A DNA stretch of 64,000 nucleotides from Asterias rubens (taxonomy: Eukaryota > Echinodermata > Asteroidea > Forcipulatida > Asteriidae). Below are positions 1 to 12,306 of the stretch, piece after piece. Position numbers and translations under genes: made by a program. Each line of letters starts with the position of its first letter. The stretch's first letter is position 1. Under the pieces are notes generated by a model. The model worked only from the letters and a program-made list of their open reading frames with translations. It was not told where the DNA came from and made no database searches. The stretch spans positions 14,272,840 to 14,336,839 of the forward strand of contig NC_047067.1 of the NCBI RefSeq assembly GCF_902459465.1, given 5' to 3'.

Positions 1-204
1 TGATTTGCACTAAAGCTTTGCAGCAAACTTCTGATATTACACAAGTATTGATTGATTATTTATTAACTACTTATTTGATCAATTCCGTCCGGGAAGCCAA
101 GGATTCTCAAAAAATGGAACTTAATCACTAGACTAGCCAAGCACCACCTTGGAGATAAGAGAAGACAAGGAAGGAAGCATCGGTTTCAGATCTTTGAGGA
201 AAAC

Positions 205-667
205 CCCCAGAGAATTATTCCAGGAAAAACCCACACATCAGGTAGATCTTGAAAAGCCAATCCACATAGAGCCCCGGTGGGACTCAAACCCGGATCAGAG
301 CAATGAGATACGAGGAAAGATACCACTACGCCACCCCAACTACCCTTTAAATTTGAACACCCTCAGAGATATTCCAGGAAAGAAAACACACATCAGGTAG
401 GGATTGAAAACCCAATCCACAAAGTGCCCCCAGTGGGATTCGAACCCGGATCCTAGCAGTGAGACACGAGTAAAGAAACCACTACACCACCCAGACTACC
501 CTACAAATTAGAAAACCCAGAGAATTATTCCACAAAAAAACCAACACATCAGGTAAAGATTGAAAACCCAATCCACATAGTGCCCCCAGTGGGATTCTAA
601 CCTGGATCCTAGTGCCAGTGTTGAGATGCGAGAAAAGATACCAACTACGCAACCCGACCAACCCATT
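205..667 (-). repeat. Three tandem tRNA-like SINE units
   Basis: Three copies of a unit of about 155 bp begin near 205, 362 and 514. Each carries a stretch that, on the minus strand, reads as a tRNA-like RNA polymerase III promoter: an A-box-like TGGCGTAGTGGTATC and a B-box. In the middle copy the B-box is the near-consensus GGGTTCGAATCCCAC. The copies differ by substitutions and small indels. This is seen directly; that it is a tRNA-derived SINE head amplified in tandem is inference. No complete cloverleaf with a canonical acceptor stem was found, so I do not call tRNA genes. Confidence 0.6.
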
Positions 668-832
668 ATTTGCTTCTTTTGAACAAGTTTAAACAATGAT
701 TATTATAATTTTCAGAAAGGCTTAAAAGGTTTTAAACATACTTTTTAAAACTACTTAAATTCAAAGGATAGAGTGAAGAAAAGCTTCTAAAAGATTAGTA
801 CCAACTTTGAATTTTGAAACTTTGGAATTACC

Positions 833-1160
833 CACTTAAAGGTAAATACTCAAAATAATTGTTAGCATAAGGAGCATTGGAGGATTGTTAATACATAATA
901 TAAAACATTGTGAGAACTGGCTCCATCTGAAGTAATGTAGTTTTTGAGAAAGAGGTAATTTCTCACTAAAAAAAAAAGACTTCAGGCCTGAAACCTTTTC
1001 TTGGAATCTGAAAGCACACAAATTGTGCAACAAGGATGTTTTTCTTGCATTATTTTCTTGCAACTTGGACGCATTTGTTATTTAATGCATATGATGGGAT
1101 ACACCAAGTGAGAATACTGGTCTTTTGACAATTACCAAAAGTGTCCAATGCCTTTAAACT
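833..1160 (-). mobile_element. MITE family 1 copy (degenerate)
   Basis: This is a diverged minus-orientation copy of the commonest element of the window. Recognisable blocks are the 'actcaaaataattgttagca' end, 'aaaacattgtgagaa', the internal 'gaaagcacacaa' block and the terminal 'caattaccaaaagtgtcc'. The family has inverted ends TTAAAGGCAGTGGACACTAT / ATAGTGTCCACTGCCTTTAA, is about 350-430 bp long and shows no coding capacity, as expected of a non-autonomous DNA transposon. Confidence 0.7.
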
Positions 1161-4100
1161 ATGCACTGTAACATGTACCAATGGCATGTACATACGGTGA
1201 GGTTAAAGGCTACAGAGTGAGTTTATGCAATGACAGTTGACAGTGGGTGATAAGACTTCCACATGACAAAATGTCACTCATCACTGCAGACTTTTTAATT
1301 TCCCCTTGTGATGTCATACCACATGAGAGTTACCTTCATAAGTGCAAGAAGGGCCCAGTGCTTTCAATACATTGAGGGGAGGAAATGCATGAAATGGGGC
1401 AATTACGTACAGACAGCAGAAAATGGACAGATTTAGGCATTGAAGGTTACCAATGGTTGTATTAGAGTGGCACTCAACTAGTTTTTAGAAGTTCTTGAAA
1501 CAATGTCGAAACAACACAACACAATTAATCAATCAATCAAGAACATTTCCCTTAAAACGTGTGTTAGAAAAGTTTTTGGTTGACAATCAATAATGACTAA
1601 GACTTTGTTTAATATCTAAAATGGTAGAAAAATCTCCACTGTGAACATGTAAAGTCAATTGCAAACACATGAGGATTAAATCAATTTGTGTACTTAAACT
1701 CTGGTAATATGTGCACAAGTTATCAGGAAAACTGAGTAAATAAAATTATAAATGCTAAGTATCAAAATGGCTTGAAACACTGCCCTGATGGTGACACATG
1801 GTATCATGATCTTTTAAGGCCATATCACCATGGAGCTATCACACAGGGCAATTTTTTTCGCAGACAACTTGGAGGCAACTTACTGCACAGCATGAACAAG
1901 GAACACTAAAGAAGTTCAAGAGACATTCTTCTACCTGTAACTCATTATCCTCAGGAAAATCACGAGAAGATTGAAATGTGAATGAATTTCCTCATTGGAA
2001 ATTTCCTCTTGTACTGTGGCCTTTAAATAACAGCATCTGAATAATGGGAATTAGAAGCTGAAAATCTTTCTGTTTTTAGATCAGTCTGGTCCGGAATTCT
2101 TGGTTTAGCCACAGGATTTTGAGGCTTGCCAAATAATTGGGGACAACTTGTGGGTAATCAGTCTTCCTGAAAGACTGTAATCCTTTGGATATTCTTTGGC
2201 TATGCTAAAGAAAGTTGAAAGTTGTTGGAAGCAGGTCAATAGATCAAGTGAACCCAGTCACTAAAAATCACTCGTTTAAATACAGACGCAGGTAGCTGTG
2301 GTAATCAATACAGAACAATTGAAAGCATTGTACTAAATGAGTATAAATAGGGGCCATTCAGAATAATCAATGTTAAAAACAGCCTTTTTCCCCAGAATTT
2401 GAGTGGGTGCTAGGTGGGTGAAAATAAATAACTGAAAATCGAATCCAGAGTACAATTAAAATATGAAGAAAAACAAAAAATTTAAGGTGAAATAGTAGTT
2501 CTTCAATGTACTATAAAGTCACCTATATCAATATTCAAAAATCAAAATTTGGTGTGAGTGGGTGGTTGCTGGGTCCATGGAAACAATTTTGGGGAAAAAA
2601 AATGAAACTTTTAAACATTGATTACACTGCTACATATTGTAAACAGAGAAACTCTGAATGGCTCATTTTGGACAGTAGGTCATTGGTTATTTACTTACAC
2701 ATGGTACACAAGTTTCATTTTTAAAAGTTGTGGGTGAAACTACACACATGTATTTGTACAATGCAGCTCTTTAGACTGCTCTGGCACTTTCCAGTAAATC
2801 CTGTGTGAGTGGATCATGTAGGAATGATGCCACAGGGCTTGGCATGGTGAACACATCGATTATGGTAAAACTGGGTTAAACCACCAATGATCAACACAGT
2901 CACTATTTATTTAACAAAATGCCCATGGCTTCACCCAAAAAATATTCCCGTATTGAGTCGATTTAAACCTTCCTGAACATCAAGGATGAATGGTCGGTCT
3001 CTAAAGAGCTCCATCAAGTCCCCCGTTATTTAGAATGGAATGTTTTGAAATCTGTTGCTAATTTGGATTTGTTTATTACAGTCAGGCATGATATTTGTTC
3101 CTTGCAAAAAAGGTAGGAACATTTTTTTGATTACAAGGGCTGACCTACATCATGTGCATATGGGTGTAGGCTCTAATGGACTTAACAGGTTACAATCACG
3201 ACTTCTCTGATTTTTCCAAGGGCAACAAACTCAGAAATCAGACTAAAGCCAGAAGAATATCACGTCTGTACATTTGAACAATGAAAGCATGGCGGCAGAA
3301 ATATTGAAAAGCTTAATTCCCTCTCCAGGAGATCTATAACTTGTACTTCACAAAAAGGATATTAGGATTTTGACCTGAATACCGTCCCAAATCAACTGTT
3401 TTTGTTGAACCATTCTCTGGTTTATACCCTGGACAATCGATAAATCAGCAAATCCCAACAGTCCATAAGACCTTAGATTATGATTCTTCCAGCAGATGTT
3501 TCTTTTTTTTCACCAACAAATACTCAAAGACCATTTGTAAGATTACTACCACCAGTGACCAGATGAAAGGACCCTTACAACGATTTAAAAATACAAAGAA
3601 ATCAATAAATATCCTGAATGCATCAGAATAGGACCATCAGCTAACACATAATAGCCAAAATCAGGATGGGCTGACGTTTCCTTACTAAAGGCTAAAAAAG
3701 AAAGACTCTGATGATAGAGTCGGAACTTACTATATTTTTGGAAAAGTAAACATGTTAACTATGAGATTAGGCAATGCTGGAGTATTCATAATTGTATAGT
3801 TCTTTCAAATACATAACTTCTGGTGGAAGTACAATACTGTAGTACAATCTTTTATGCTTCAATTTCAAAAGTGTACAAATGTTGGCTCACTGAGGTATTT
3901 AAAGCTATTAAAATACCATTATTGTACCCTATAGATCCTTCCCAGTAGGTATGCCTGCAATTGACAACTTCAATACATGAACCTCTATAACTCTCATCTC
4001 GTGATAGTGATCTTGTGTGGGTGTTCAAAAGATCATGAGCTTGGAGCAAAAATTGTATGAAATTATACAAATCGGTCCAATAGTTCTCCATTCACGTATT

Positions 4101-7100
4101 TAATAATGTGGTATAAATTCCAGGGCTTGCGTGGGGAAAAAATTGAGGAAATTGGGGAAATTTTTAACGGGGCAAAGGCAGTGGGACACACCACAAGTCC
4201 CAAACCAAGACCACCGCAAGTAATAATAGACCATGGTTACCATAACCCATTTGAAATTTGAGATTTTGATTTGTTGTACATACACATGTGTTTCAAATTT
4301 CACTAAACCATTTGTTAGACCTACATGAAATAAGACGCTGTGGTTTTTAAAGCAATATTTCGGTGAAATACATTTAAACAAATTGTTGGTACAAGGTAAA
4401 ATGTAGACCTTTTTTAGGTAACTTCCTAAGTGATATGTCAATATTGTACATCATACACAATGCTGGAACTATGGGTCAAGGCTAGTATATGTTGGTATTT
4501 AAGTGATGATTAAATTTTTGGCATAGGTTTTGGCAAGGTACGATCAGCAATGGTATTGAAGGTCTCATGCCCACTGGCCTAAACTGTGAACACATCAGTG
4601 TGTGAATTTTCTTTTAGGTTTTTTTTTCTCATTCAAAAATGCTGTGTAATTAAGGAAGGAAGTGCAAATGACACAACAGGAAGTTCAATCGAACACGTTC
4701 TTTACCATTCCACTTTATTTACTTGAAAACAAACAAACAAAATCCCAATTTGCCAGACTCCCGTTTTGCACAAATCACAAATGAAATACTTAAAAATAAA
4801 AATCACTTGAAAAGAAGCCCGGTAAAGGACGCAGACAGGCACGTACAATGCAGAGGAAACCGGGTCTTGGTTTTAGCACAAAGAAATTTCACACGTACTT
4901 GAGTCTATTGAAATAGCGTACAATGGAATAGGGTATACAACTACTGCGATCACAATAGGAGGTAGGCCTTGATGAAAGTGTGGTACACGTTTAGTTACTT
5001 TACCTGTGTTGTATGAATGTTTGATGTCTGGGACATCTTATATCAACATTGGCAATGAGGCGAACTCTTATTCATTACTTTTTGCGATAAGCCATTCATG
5101 AATACTAGCCTACTGAGTGATATGTCTGAGTGTTCATCAAACTTTGCAATTTTAACATTTTTGTCCCAATAAACAAAGAGTAACCATGGAACACATTTAA
5201 TTTATTCCTTTGCCTATTATAAAAAACCTCCTCAAAAATATTGAATTTTCACGCATCAAATAAGTCGATCTAGTAACAACATAAAATGTTTCAATTCTAT
5301 AAAATAAATTGCAAGCGTGGAAGATTCTTTTGGAAAGTCAACGCACCAAATGGGCATATCAGCTGTATACCCAAAGTTTTCATAGCTGGCATACATTTGT
5401 GTGTAATTTTACCACAAATGACCAATTTCATTGTCAGAAAGCATTTCTCTCGAAAGAAGCTTTTAGTTCTGGTTCTGAGCAGACCTTCGAGTCTTTAAAG
5501 AAAACTGTTCACCCCAGTTCATTTATTAAACTTTTCTTGCATCAATGAAAAACTAGCTCAATGCAACTCCTCTGGGCTTCTGGCAATCAATGGAGCGAGT
5601 TTGTGTGAGGTGGGCGGGGCTAACAGTTAAACTATGTCAAACTTAAAAACAGGATAAAAATGTAATATAGGCAGGAGCAGGGCAAAGCACTTTTCACACA
5701 TTTATCATACATTTAGATCTTTGACGACATCACGTGTGCAGACATCTCACAAACTGTCTTGCATTGTCTTCTTGAATGTTCAACAAATATAACCACAAAA
5801 TAAACAGTAAAACCAACACGGAAGGAACTACTCCAAATTAATTGGCAGAAATCTCAGACAAAGACATAACTCACTTTCACACTTTGCTTGTCTCTTACAA
5901 TTTCAATACTATTGTATCACGGTGTGAATGACACACTAAATTATGTTTGTTGTCTCATTCATAAGAGACCATAAGGATGTTTCCTCCTCATTATTATCTA
6001 CTTAAAGGGAAGGTACATGTGTATGTTTAATAACCATTCTTAGAAGTATAATGGCCATAAAACCTTGCTTGGTTAGAACTACAGCAAATTTTGATAGTAT
6101 AAAGCATTTCGAGAATCATTTCCCTTTTAAGTAATGTGTTTATGGGAAAATGTATTAGTTTTTATCCCCCAAATTAATTTGAATCTGAGAAGCGTTACTG
6201 GCAGTAACAGTACAGGTAGGCTACCTCTCAGGGCTGAGATGGTTCTTAAATCTTGTGATTGAGTTAGCCCGGTGCGCTACATATTTGGCAGAACAGGCTG
6301 TATACTCCCAAGGAAGCTGAGATGGTTTTATTTTCTACTTCCATCACCAGCCCAATGACCACGGGGATTTAAGGAGCCATTTTACTAAAATGTAAGGCCG
6401 TGTCCGAATTGGCAGCTACAGCTAGATTTATGCTTTGTCATGTGTTGAGGTATAGAACGTTCTTCTTAGCAACAGCCGTAGGTTATGGGTTAGATTCCAG
6501 CAAGAGGAGACTAGATTTTTATTTTAACTAGAATTGGTAGCTGAGCGTTCGAGGTCATTGTTATGGGTAAGCCCAAAGTTGTTTTACTCCAAGAATGACT
6601 CCAAGTTCATTTCAAATTCTCAAACACTTAGAAAAGGGGGTATCTTAATATTTCAAAACACCAGCTGGTGAAAAGGTGTATGCATGCCATTTTTTAATTT
6701 TTTTTATTGTTTCAGCTCCATTCTTGTTACATATCTTCAAAGTCGTTGACTTGGAGTGACCATGGAGTTGACTGACTTTCAAATGAACTATGTTCTGTCT
6801 CACGCCTCCAGGAAGTTTTAAGGAAGGAACAGTTGCAGACATTGTATGTACAAACACAAACTTTTAAACATTCTATTGCAATCAAGATGTTATCAGTTAA
6901 CATGAATACAATTCATTGGGGACCTTAGTTGATACAGATGAATGATAAGATTTTTAATTGTTTCCTTACTGGGTGACACAAAACTTCCGAAGCTGCAGTA
7001 GCCTCCAAGGACTTTTTGTTTTTGCAAATTTTGTATCACCAGGCGACAAGACCAGAGACTCTACTTGTGGAACAGGTACTGGCAGTGAAACTTGTGAAGT

Positions 7101-7435
7101 GCAGAATGTCTCAAGTAATACGATGAGTAATATTTTCAATGTAATTTCTTATTAAAGAGAAAACCTGAATCAAGGAACCTAAATACCCCAAGAGCTTTGA
7201 CAGAGTACAGAGCTGCCAACATTTGAATCTTGTAATCAGGGAGATTTTGTACCACAATCCTGGAGATATTTGGAATTACATTCAAGTTTGCTCATAATGG
7301 GAAAATTTAAAGATTGGTTTATTTTCAGGGAACTTTCTACAGAATAAGGGAGAGGTGACAATATGTTCAACAGTTGAAAGATTACTCTTTAAGACACCTA
7401 GCTAGTCACTTTTAAGTGAGGGGGATGAGCTTCTG
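1161..7435. other. Gene-poor stretch, possible 3'UTR of the minus-strand gene
   Basis: I see no convincing coding exon here. All open frames are short, lack splice context and have no protein-like composition. Unlike the rest of the window, about 1.9-7.4 kb contains almost none of the MITE and SINE families. A minus-strand AATAAA lies at 4714-4719. If the tentative last exon at 7436-7530 is right, part of this stretch could be its long 3' untranslated region. That is inference only. Confidence 0.3.
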
Positions 7436-7530
7436 TCAGTCAGAAGCAGCCCTTGTTCTTCTGCGCTGCACAGCTGCTCTAACAAACGTAAACACCTGTT
7501 TTGTGTAAAACCTCAATCTAATCATCTTCT
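7436..7530 (-). CDS. Tentative last coding exon of a small secreted peptide gene
   Basis: On the minus strand an acceptor with a good pyrimidine tract (ttcttcatcag) opens this segment. Joined in phase 1 to the signal-peptide exon at 7999-8121 it stays open for about 31 residues to a TGA at 7436-7438, giving a predicted precursor of 70 residues. The peptide is very basic and contains a KK pair at its start and an RRR run near its end, which would be possible prohormone-convertase sites. The acceptor choice is uncertain: other AGs nearby give other short frames. I recognise no known peptide. Confidence 0.3.
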
Positions 7531-7998
7531 CTGATGAAGAAATTTGCCAAGGACAACAATAAATTTCTTTCAGTAGATTAAAGTTTCCATTACTCACTTC
7601 TCATTCATCACTTGTTCTCCTGATGACAAATAAAGCCTACAGGTTAAATTGAACCACATATTCAAAAAAACAGAGGTGATTCACTGGCTACAAGGTGAAA
7701 CTGCACACCTACCTCAATTCAATTCAATTCAAAGGATGACTTAGTTCTTAATTCTGATGAAAACTAATGTGACAAAGTAAAAATAACATTTAACCAGCGA
7801 ATGTTTCGCAGAAGTTGGGCACATTTCAACTGATGAGATTTGTTTGTTGAGAATTTGTGACGTCAAAACTCGCTTTGCATTCGCATTCGTATATTATATG
7901 AAGTATGAACCATGCAGGCTTTCGTAGCAGTAAGCAAGATAATCTGTTAAATAGAGTATGTGGGTGTTTTGATAATCAGAAAGAAGCTTTGTACTTAC

Positions 7999-8121
7999 TT
8001 TGTCTTCCAGTTCCAGCTTCTGTCTGCATCGGTCCTACGCTGATGATCAAACCAGCACACAAGCATGCAATCAGCACCAGTGGCCTTAGAGCATGTACTG
8101 TTGTACGTTTCTCCATAATGC
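7999..8121 (-). CDS. Signal-peptide exon of a small secreted protein
   Basis: This exon runs from an acceptor (ttcctgtag) at 8122-8123 to a strong donor (AAA|gtaagt) at 7999/7998. The ATG is at 8114-8116, five bases into the exon, and 39 codons plus one base follow. The translation begins MEKRTTVHALRPLVLIACLC and continues hydrophobic up to about residue 27, a textbook secretory signal peptide with a basic n-region; a plausible cleavage site follows MQTEA. The upstream non-coding exon is probably at 11255-11400. The next exon is uncertain (best candidate 7436-7530). A secreted peptide or neuropeptide precursor is the likeliest class; the product is not recognised. Confidence 0.6.
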
Positions 8122-8389
8122 CTACAGGAACAAGAGAGTTCATCAATATTAACACCCTTAAAACATTTATTTTCTAATCTGAAGACCTTTCAAGCATAAT
8201 ATCAACACCTCTATCCTCACAGGGAACCATCTATACCCCAGAGTGAAAAGAATTATAATAGGACACTGATTATTATTTTTTTTTTTCAATTATTATTCAT
8301 AGATACCCAGGAATAGAAGTTTTAAAAGAGACTTGACTTCAATTACAGATGTTCCTTGATTACCCTTTTTAACAAAAGGGCACTGTGAT

Positions 8390-8885
8390 TAAAGAGTAGT
8401 GACTCAATCTTCAACAACCATTCATAAATACCCAAGGCAGTTTCGCTACTCCTATTGGTGGAGAGCGCGTCACATGGGGGTGTTTAAACGGTTGATAATG
8501 ACCAGCTGGAGCTGTTTATAACCGGCTGGCTTCTGCGTGTATGCTAACGTACACCAATATTATCACGTAGAACGCAATTCATAGCTATTAGTAACACGCA
8601 ACCCATGCGCATCAAACAAATTCTTCACAAAGTTTTTGAAAAAAAATATTTCAAACCTCAAATTTTCAATTGTCAAAGTATCTATAATTGTATCTGTTAA
8701 TGTTTTTTAAAAAAGGGGCATTTATGAATGGGAATTGTACGTTCTTAAACGTCCGTTTAAAACTTGCAGGCTCGTTGCAGTGCGATAAACACACAGCAAC
8801 AACCCTGCTGGTATTAAACGGCCGTTTAAGAACTTGTCGCTACCCTTTTATTACCTTATAAATTTAAAACCCTTGCATGGTTATG
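8390..8885 (+). mobile_element. Repeat, family shared with 14845-15390
   Basis: The sequence contains blocks shared with 14845-15390: 'cagtttcgct', 'attggtggagagcgc', 'ggttgataatgaccagctgg', 'catgcgataaa'-type stretches and the ending 'cgctacccttttattacctt'. Ends resembling aaaagagtagtgac recur in inverted form, which suggests a non-autonomous DNA transposon. It sits in the long first intron of the minus-strand secreted-peptide gene. Confidence 0.5.
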
Positions 8886-9448
8886 GCCATGCAATAAAGG
8901 AAGTCACCTTTGCTCAGTTCAGTCCTTTATCATCACATGGCCATGAACATAGGCCTACCAGTTTTAAACAGCCATAAGACGAAAGACCTCATCACCACCC
9001 CCTAATTAAAACAAATGACAGTGCTCCTTTCAAGTAAGCACATAATTAACACAAAAGAACTATAGTATGATAAATTCAAGCATTTGACAGATGCAAGCAA
9101 ACCGACTCCAACAAATCGACCAAAGGCCAGAGTGGAAATTCTTTTGGAAGATTACATGGTAAGTCTGGAAGTCTCACAGCATGATGTGTCCCAACTATGT
9201 TCCATTGAATCAACTTATGCAACAGAGATTGCCAGTTGTTGCTTCATTGCATGTTTTGGTTGTATTTAATCATTGATGACCATGGATGTTAACTAATGGA
9301 TGTACATTCCTCCATAATATAACAAGCCCAGTCAGGTCTAGTCCTACTTCCTGCATGCTGGGAACCAAATTAGTTAACAGAACTTCTAAACAATTAGTTA
9401 AGTTGTCATGTTGTTGATGAACAGACCCCACCCCAACCCGTCCCGTGT

Positions 9449-9468
9449 CCCCCCCCCCCCCCCCCCCC
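9449..9468. repeat. Homopolymer C run
   Basis: This is an uninterrupted run of about 20 C. Apparent frames reading poly-glycine across it are not genes. The exact length may be unreliable in the assembly. Confidence 0.85.
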
Positions 9469-9534
9469 AAAGAAAAAGGCCAAACAAAAACACCTGCTAA
9501 AACATTAAGGGTTATATTTCTACATCCATGTTAT

Positions 9535-9879
9535 ATTAAAGACACTGGACACTATTGGTAAATTGTCAAAGACTAGTCTTCACAGTTGGTGTATCTCAAA
9601 ATGCATAAAATAACAAACCTGTGAAGAGCTCAATTGGTCGTCGAAGTTGCGAGATATATGAAAGAAAAAACACCCTTGTTGCACCATGGTCACACGAAGT
9701 TGTGTGCTTTCAGATGCTTGATTTCGACTCTTTTTCGAGACCTCAAATTCTAAATCTGAGGTCTCGAAATCAAATTCGTGGAAAATTACTTCTTTCTCTA
9801 AAACTATGGCAGTGCAGAGGGAGCTGTTTCTGATAATAATTATTTTGAGTAATTACCAATAGTGTCCACTGCCTTTAAG
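9535..9879 (+). mobile_element. MITE family 1 copy
   Basis: A nearly complete copy begins taaagacactggacactatt and ends ccaatagtgtccactgcctt. It contains the internal imperfect palindrome made of 'gagacctcaaattc' and 'gaggtctcgaaatc'. It lies in the first intron of the minus-strand gene. Confidence 0.85.
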
Positions 9880-11254
9880 CACAGGGAATGAATTTGTTTC
9901 CAACTATTCAGAAATTAAGTCCACCTTAACCAAAAGATCCAAACCATTTTTAAATACAGATAGAAATGTAGTTGTGATAATCTGAACCCTCCTCCTGACG
10001 GTATACGATTACAAATAGCAACTAAAGAAATGTGTTCTTTGCAGGATTGCAGGACAGCTCTCACAAAATGTTGCTACAAATTACATGGTTTGAATTAAGG
10101 CACAGTTCCAATTAAAATGTGACCAACAAAAGCAGGACTCAAGGTTACTTAATAGATTAGCAAGAGCTTAGCACAGATATCTTGAGATAATAAATACTAC
10201 AATGTATCAACCATGGAGCTACAACTATCATTCGACTTTGAACCAAACCAATAAACACATTCCATCAGTGGTTGCAGGGGGGTGTTTTGGGCATCATGGA
10301 AGGTGTTAATTATGTACTGAGGCAAGTAATTTAAAATAGGATCTAGTGTCATGGTTGGCTGGCCGTAAATCCGGAAAGACTACTTTGTTAATGAATAGGG
10401 TGTGAATGGAAACCGGTTCAATGACCATACCACCTTAGGGAACTGTTATGGTGTAATATAAATTCCTCTCCTAACCGAGGCTTTCAAGCGTGGATGAAAA
10501 AGGATAATAAAAGTTTGAGGCTAAATCATAAATGACGAGATGAACTAAAGCAAACATGAAGTTAGACACAGAAATTTAGATTATCCTTCCATTTACTAGT
10601 TGCGATAACGATAAAGTAACTACCTTCCATTGTGTCATGTCTATTTGAGTTTATAGTTTACCATTTCTTTATGTTATGACAAGCATAACCTAAGGTGCTA
10701 ATAATATATTTTAAAAAATTACATGATAGGAAATTAAATTTACAACCCCATTTGTGTGGCCAACTCTGAACAAGGATTAAGAGTGTTGGCCATGCCACAC
10801 AAGTTGGGCTAGGTAAATTACTGACTAATTTTCCAAGAAGTTAAATATTATAAATAATAATCTCCATTGATTGGTAAAGCTTTTTCTAAAGCAAATAACG
10901 GAAAAACGATTTAAAGAGCTAGGCAGTGGAATTTAACCTTGTTCTTAAGGCAATAAACTATGTCAGCCCGTGTCACTGTCGAGTGTCGTCCTCCTTTTGT
11001 GTCTGTCCGTCAATAGTATAGTGTCACCATTGGTGACTTTGGCCTCTCCATACTAATTTTTTGAACTAAATACATATACAAATGTCAGAATTGGGATAAT
11101 CTTCCGCACGTCGCCACCAATTTATCCGCCGTTAATTAACTCCAAAACCACAGAATGTAGCTCCATGGTCTGTGCTCCATGGTCTAGGCAATGTAGGCCT
11201 ACATTTTCATCAAACACCAAGTGAAAAACAGTTAATAAAAAATGTGTCACTCAC
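9880..11254. other. Intronic sequence without recognised features
   Basis: I see no exon, RNA gene or family-assigned repeat here. It is AT-rich intron of the minus-strand secreted-peptide gene if the non-coding exon at 11255-11400 is correct. Confidence 0.4.
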
Positions 11255-11400
11255 CCGGCTTTTTGTAGTCTATCTTCAGAGCAGACGACTCTGACGTTCG
11301 TCTCCGAAAAAGGCAAAGTTGACGTCAAAATATCCAAGAAGTTTATCTTTCTACGTACGACACATTTCTTTAGCACTCTCACTCAGCGAAGTTTGTAGAG
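11255..11400 (-). other. Probable non-coding first exon (5'UTR) of the secreted-peptide gene
   Basis: On the minus strand the segment ends in a strong donor (CCGG|gtgagt) at 11255 and has no useful long frame. The donor is compatible with the acceptor just 5' of the ATG exon at 8121. The upstream limit is a guess, because no TATA box or initiator stands out. The sequence is GC-richer than its surroundings (several CG dinucleotides), as is common at transcription starts. Confidence 0.35.
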
Positions 11401-12262
11401 CTCACTGGACCAGTTTAACAGCGTCCCTACCTATCAAACGATCTCAAAACTTGGTCCTAAAAGGGACTTTTTGAGAAGAAACAGTAAGATAAAGGGCGGA
11501 CCTCGACTGGCTCCCCGAGATAACACATCCAAAGTATTGATTTTACACAAAATTACCAGACGCAAGTTTCGCGCTGTGTGTGTGGTACAGCATGCGTGTG
11601 ATTCCCATTGACGACACCGCCTGCTCAAACTACATGCTGCATGCCTATGCAGCCCACGTGAAGTTAGCGACACCTACATTTCTATTTGGGGTTGTATTGC
11701 CTCTACAACTTTGCCCACAATTAACATTTTGTCAACAACCAGCCGCTCTAAAGAGTTCAATACATTTCCAGTAAATACAAGACTTGCATATTATCATTGT
11801 TTATTATTGGGTTGATTATAATATTAATCATTTGCATGATTTACTTGTTGAATGGAAGTGCAACACCCCTAGTTATCAAATGTATCGGTCCATTTTGTTA
11901 ATAGAAATAGCGTACAGTATCGACATTGGCCGAAGCTTTGTGTTTACTTTTTATTACCGATGTTCTGTATGCGAGCACTGTGGTCACGCCCCTTATCAAT
12001 GTTCTGCGTTACACTGCGCCCATAACATTCCAGAAAATTATATTACAATTCCTTTCGTTTTTAGCATGGAATAAGGTTTCTAGTTGCCAAGGACATTGAA
12101 TTGATACACATTACGCAATTTATATGCTTAAAATAAATGCAATCATTGTGTAGGCCCTACATCTGATGAGACACGATAATAATGAGTGAAAGAATGAGGC
12201 GACTATACAAAACCTAGAAAGTGTCGAAAAGCCAATTATTTTGGGTGTGATGGGGCAAATTC

Positions 12263-12306
<44 letters not shown>

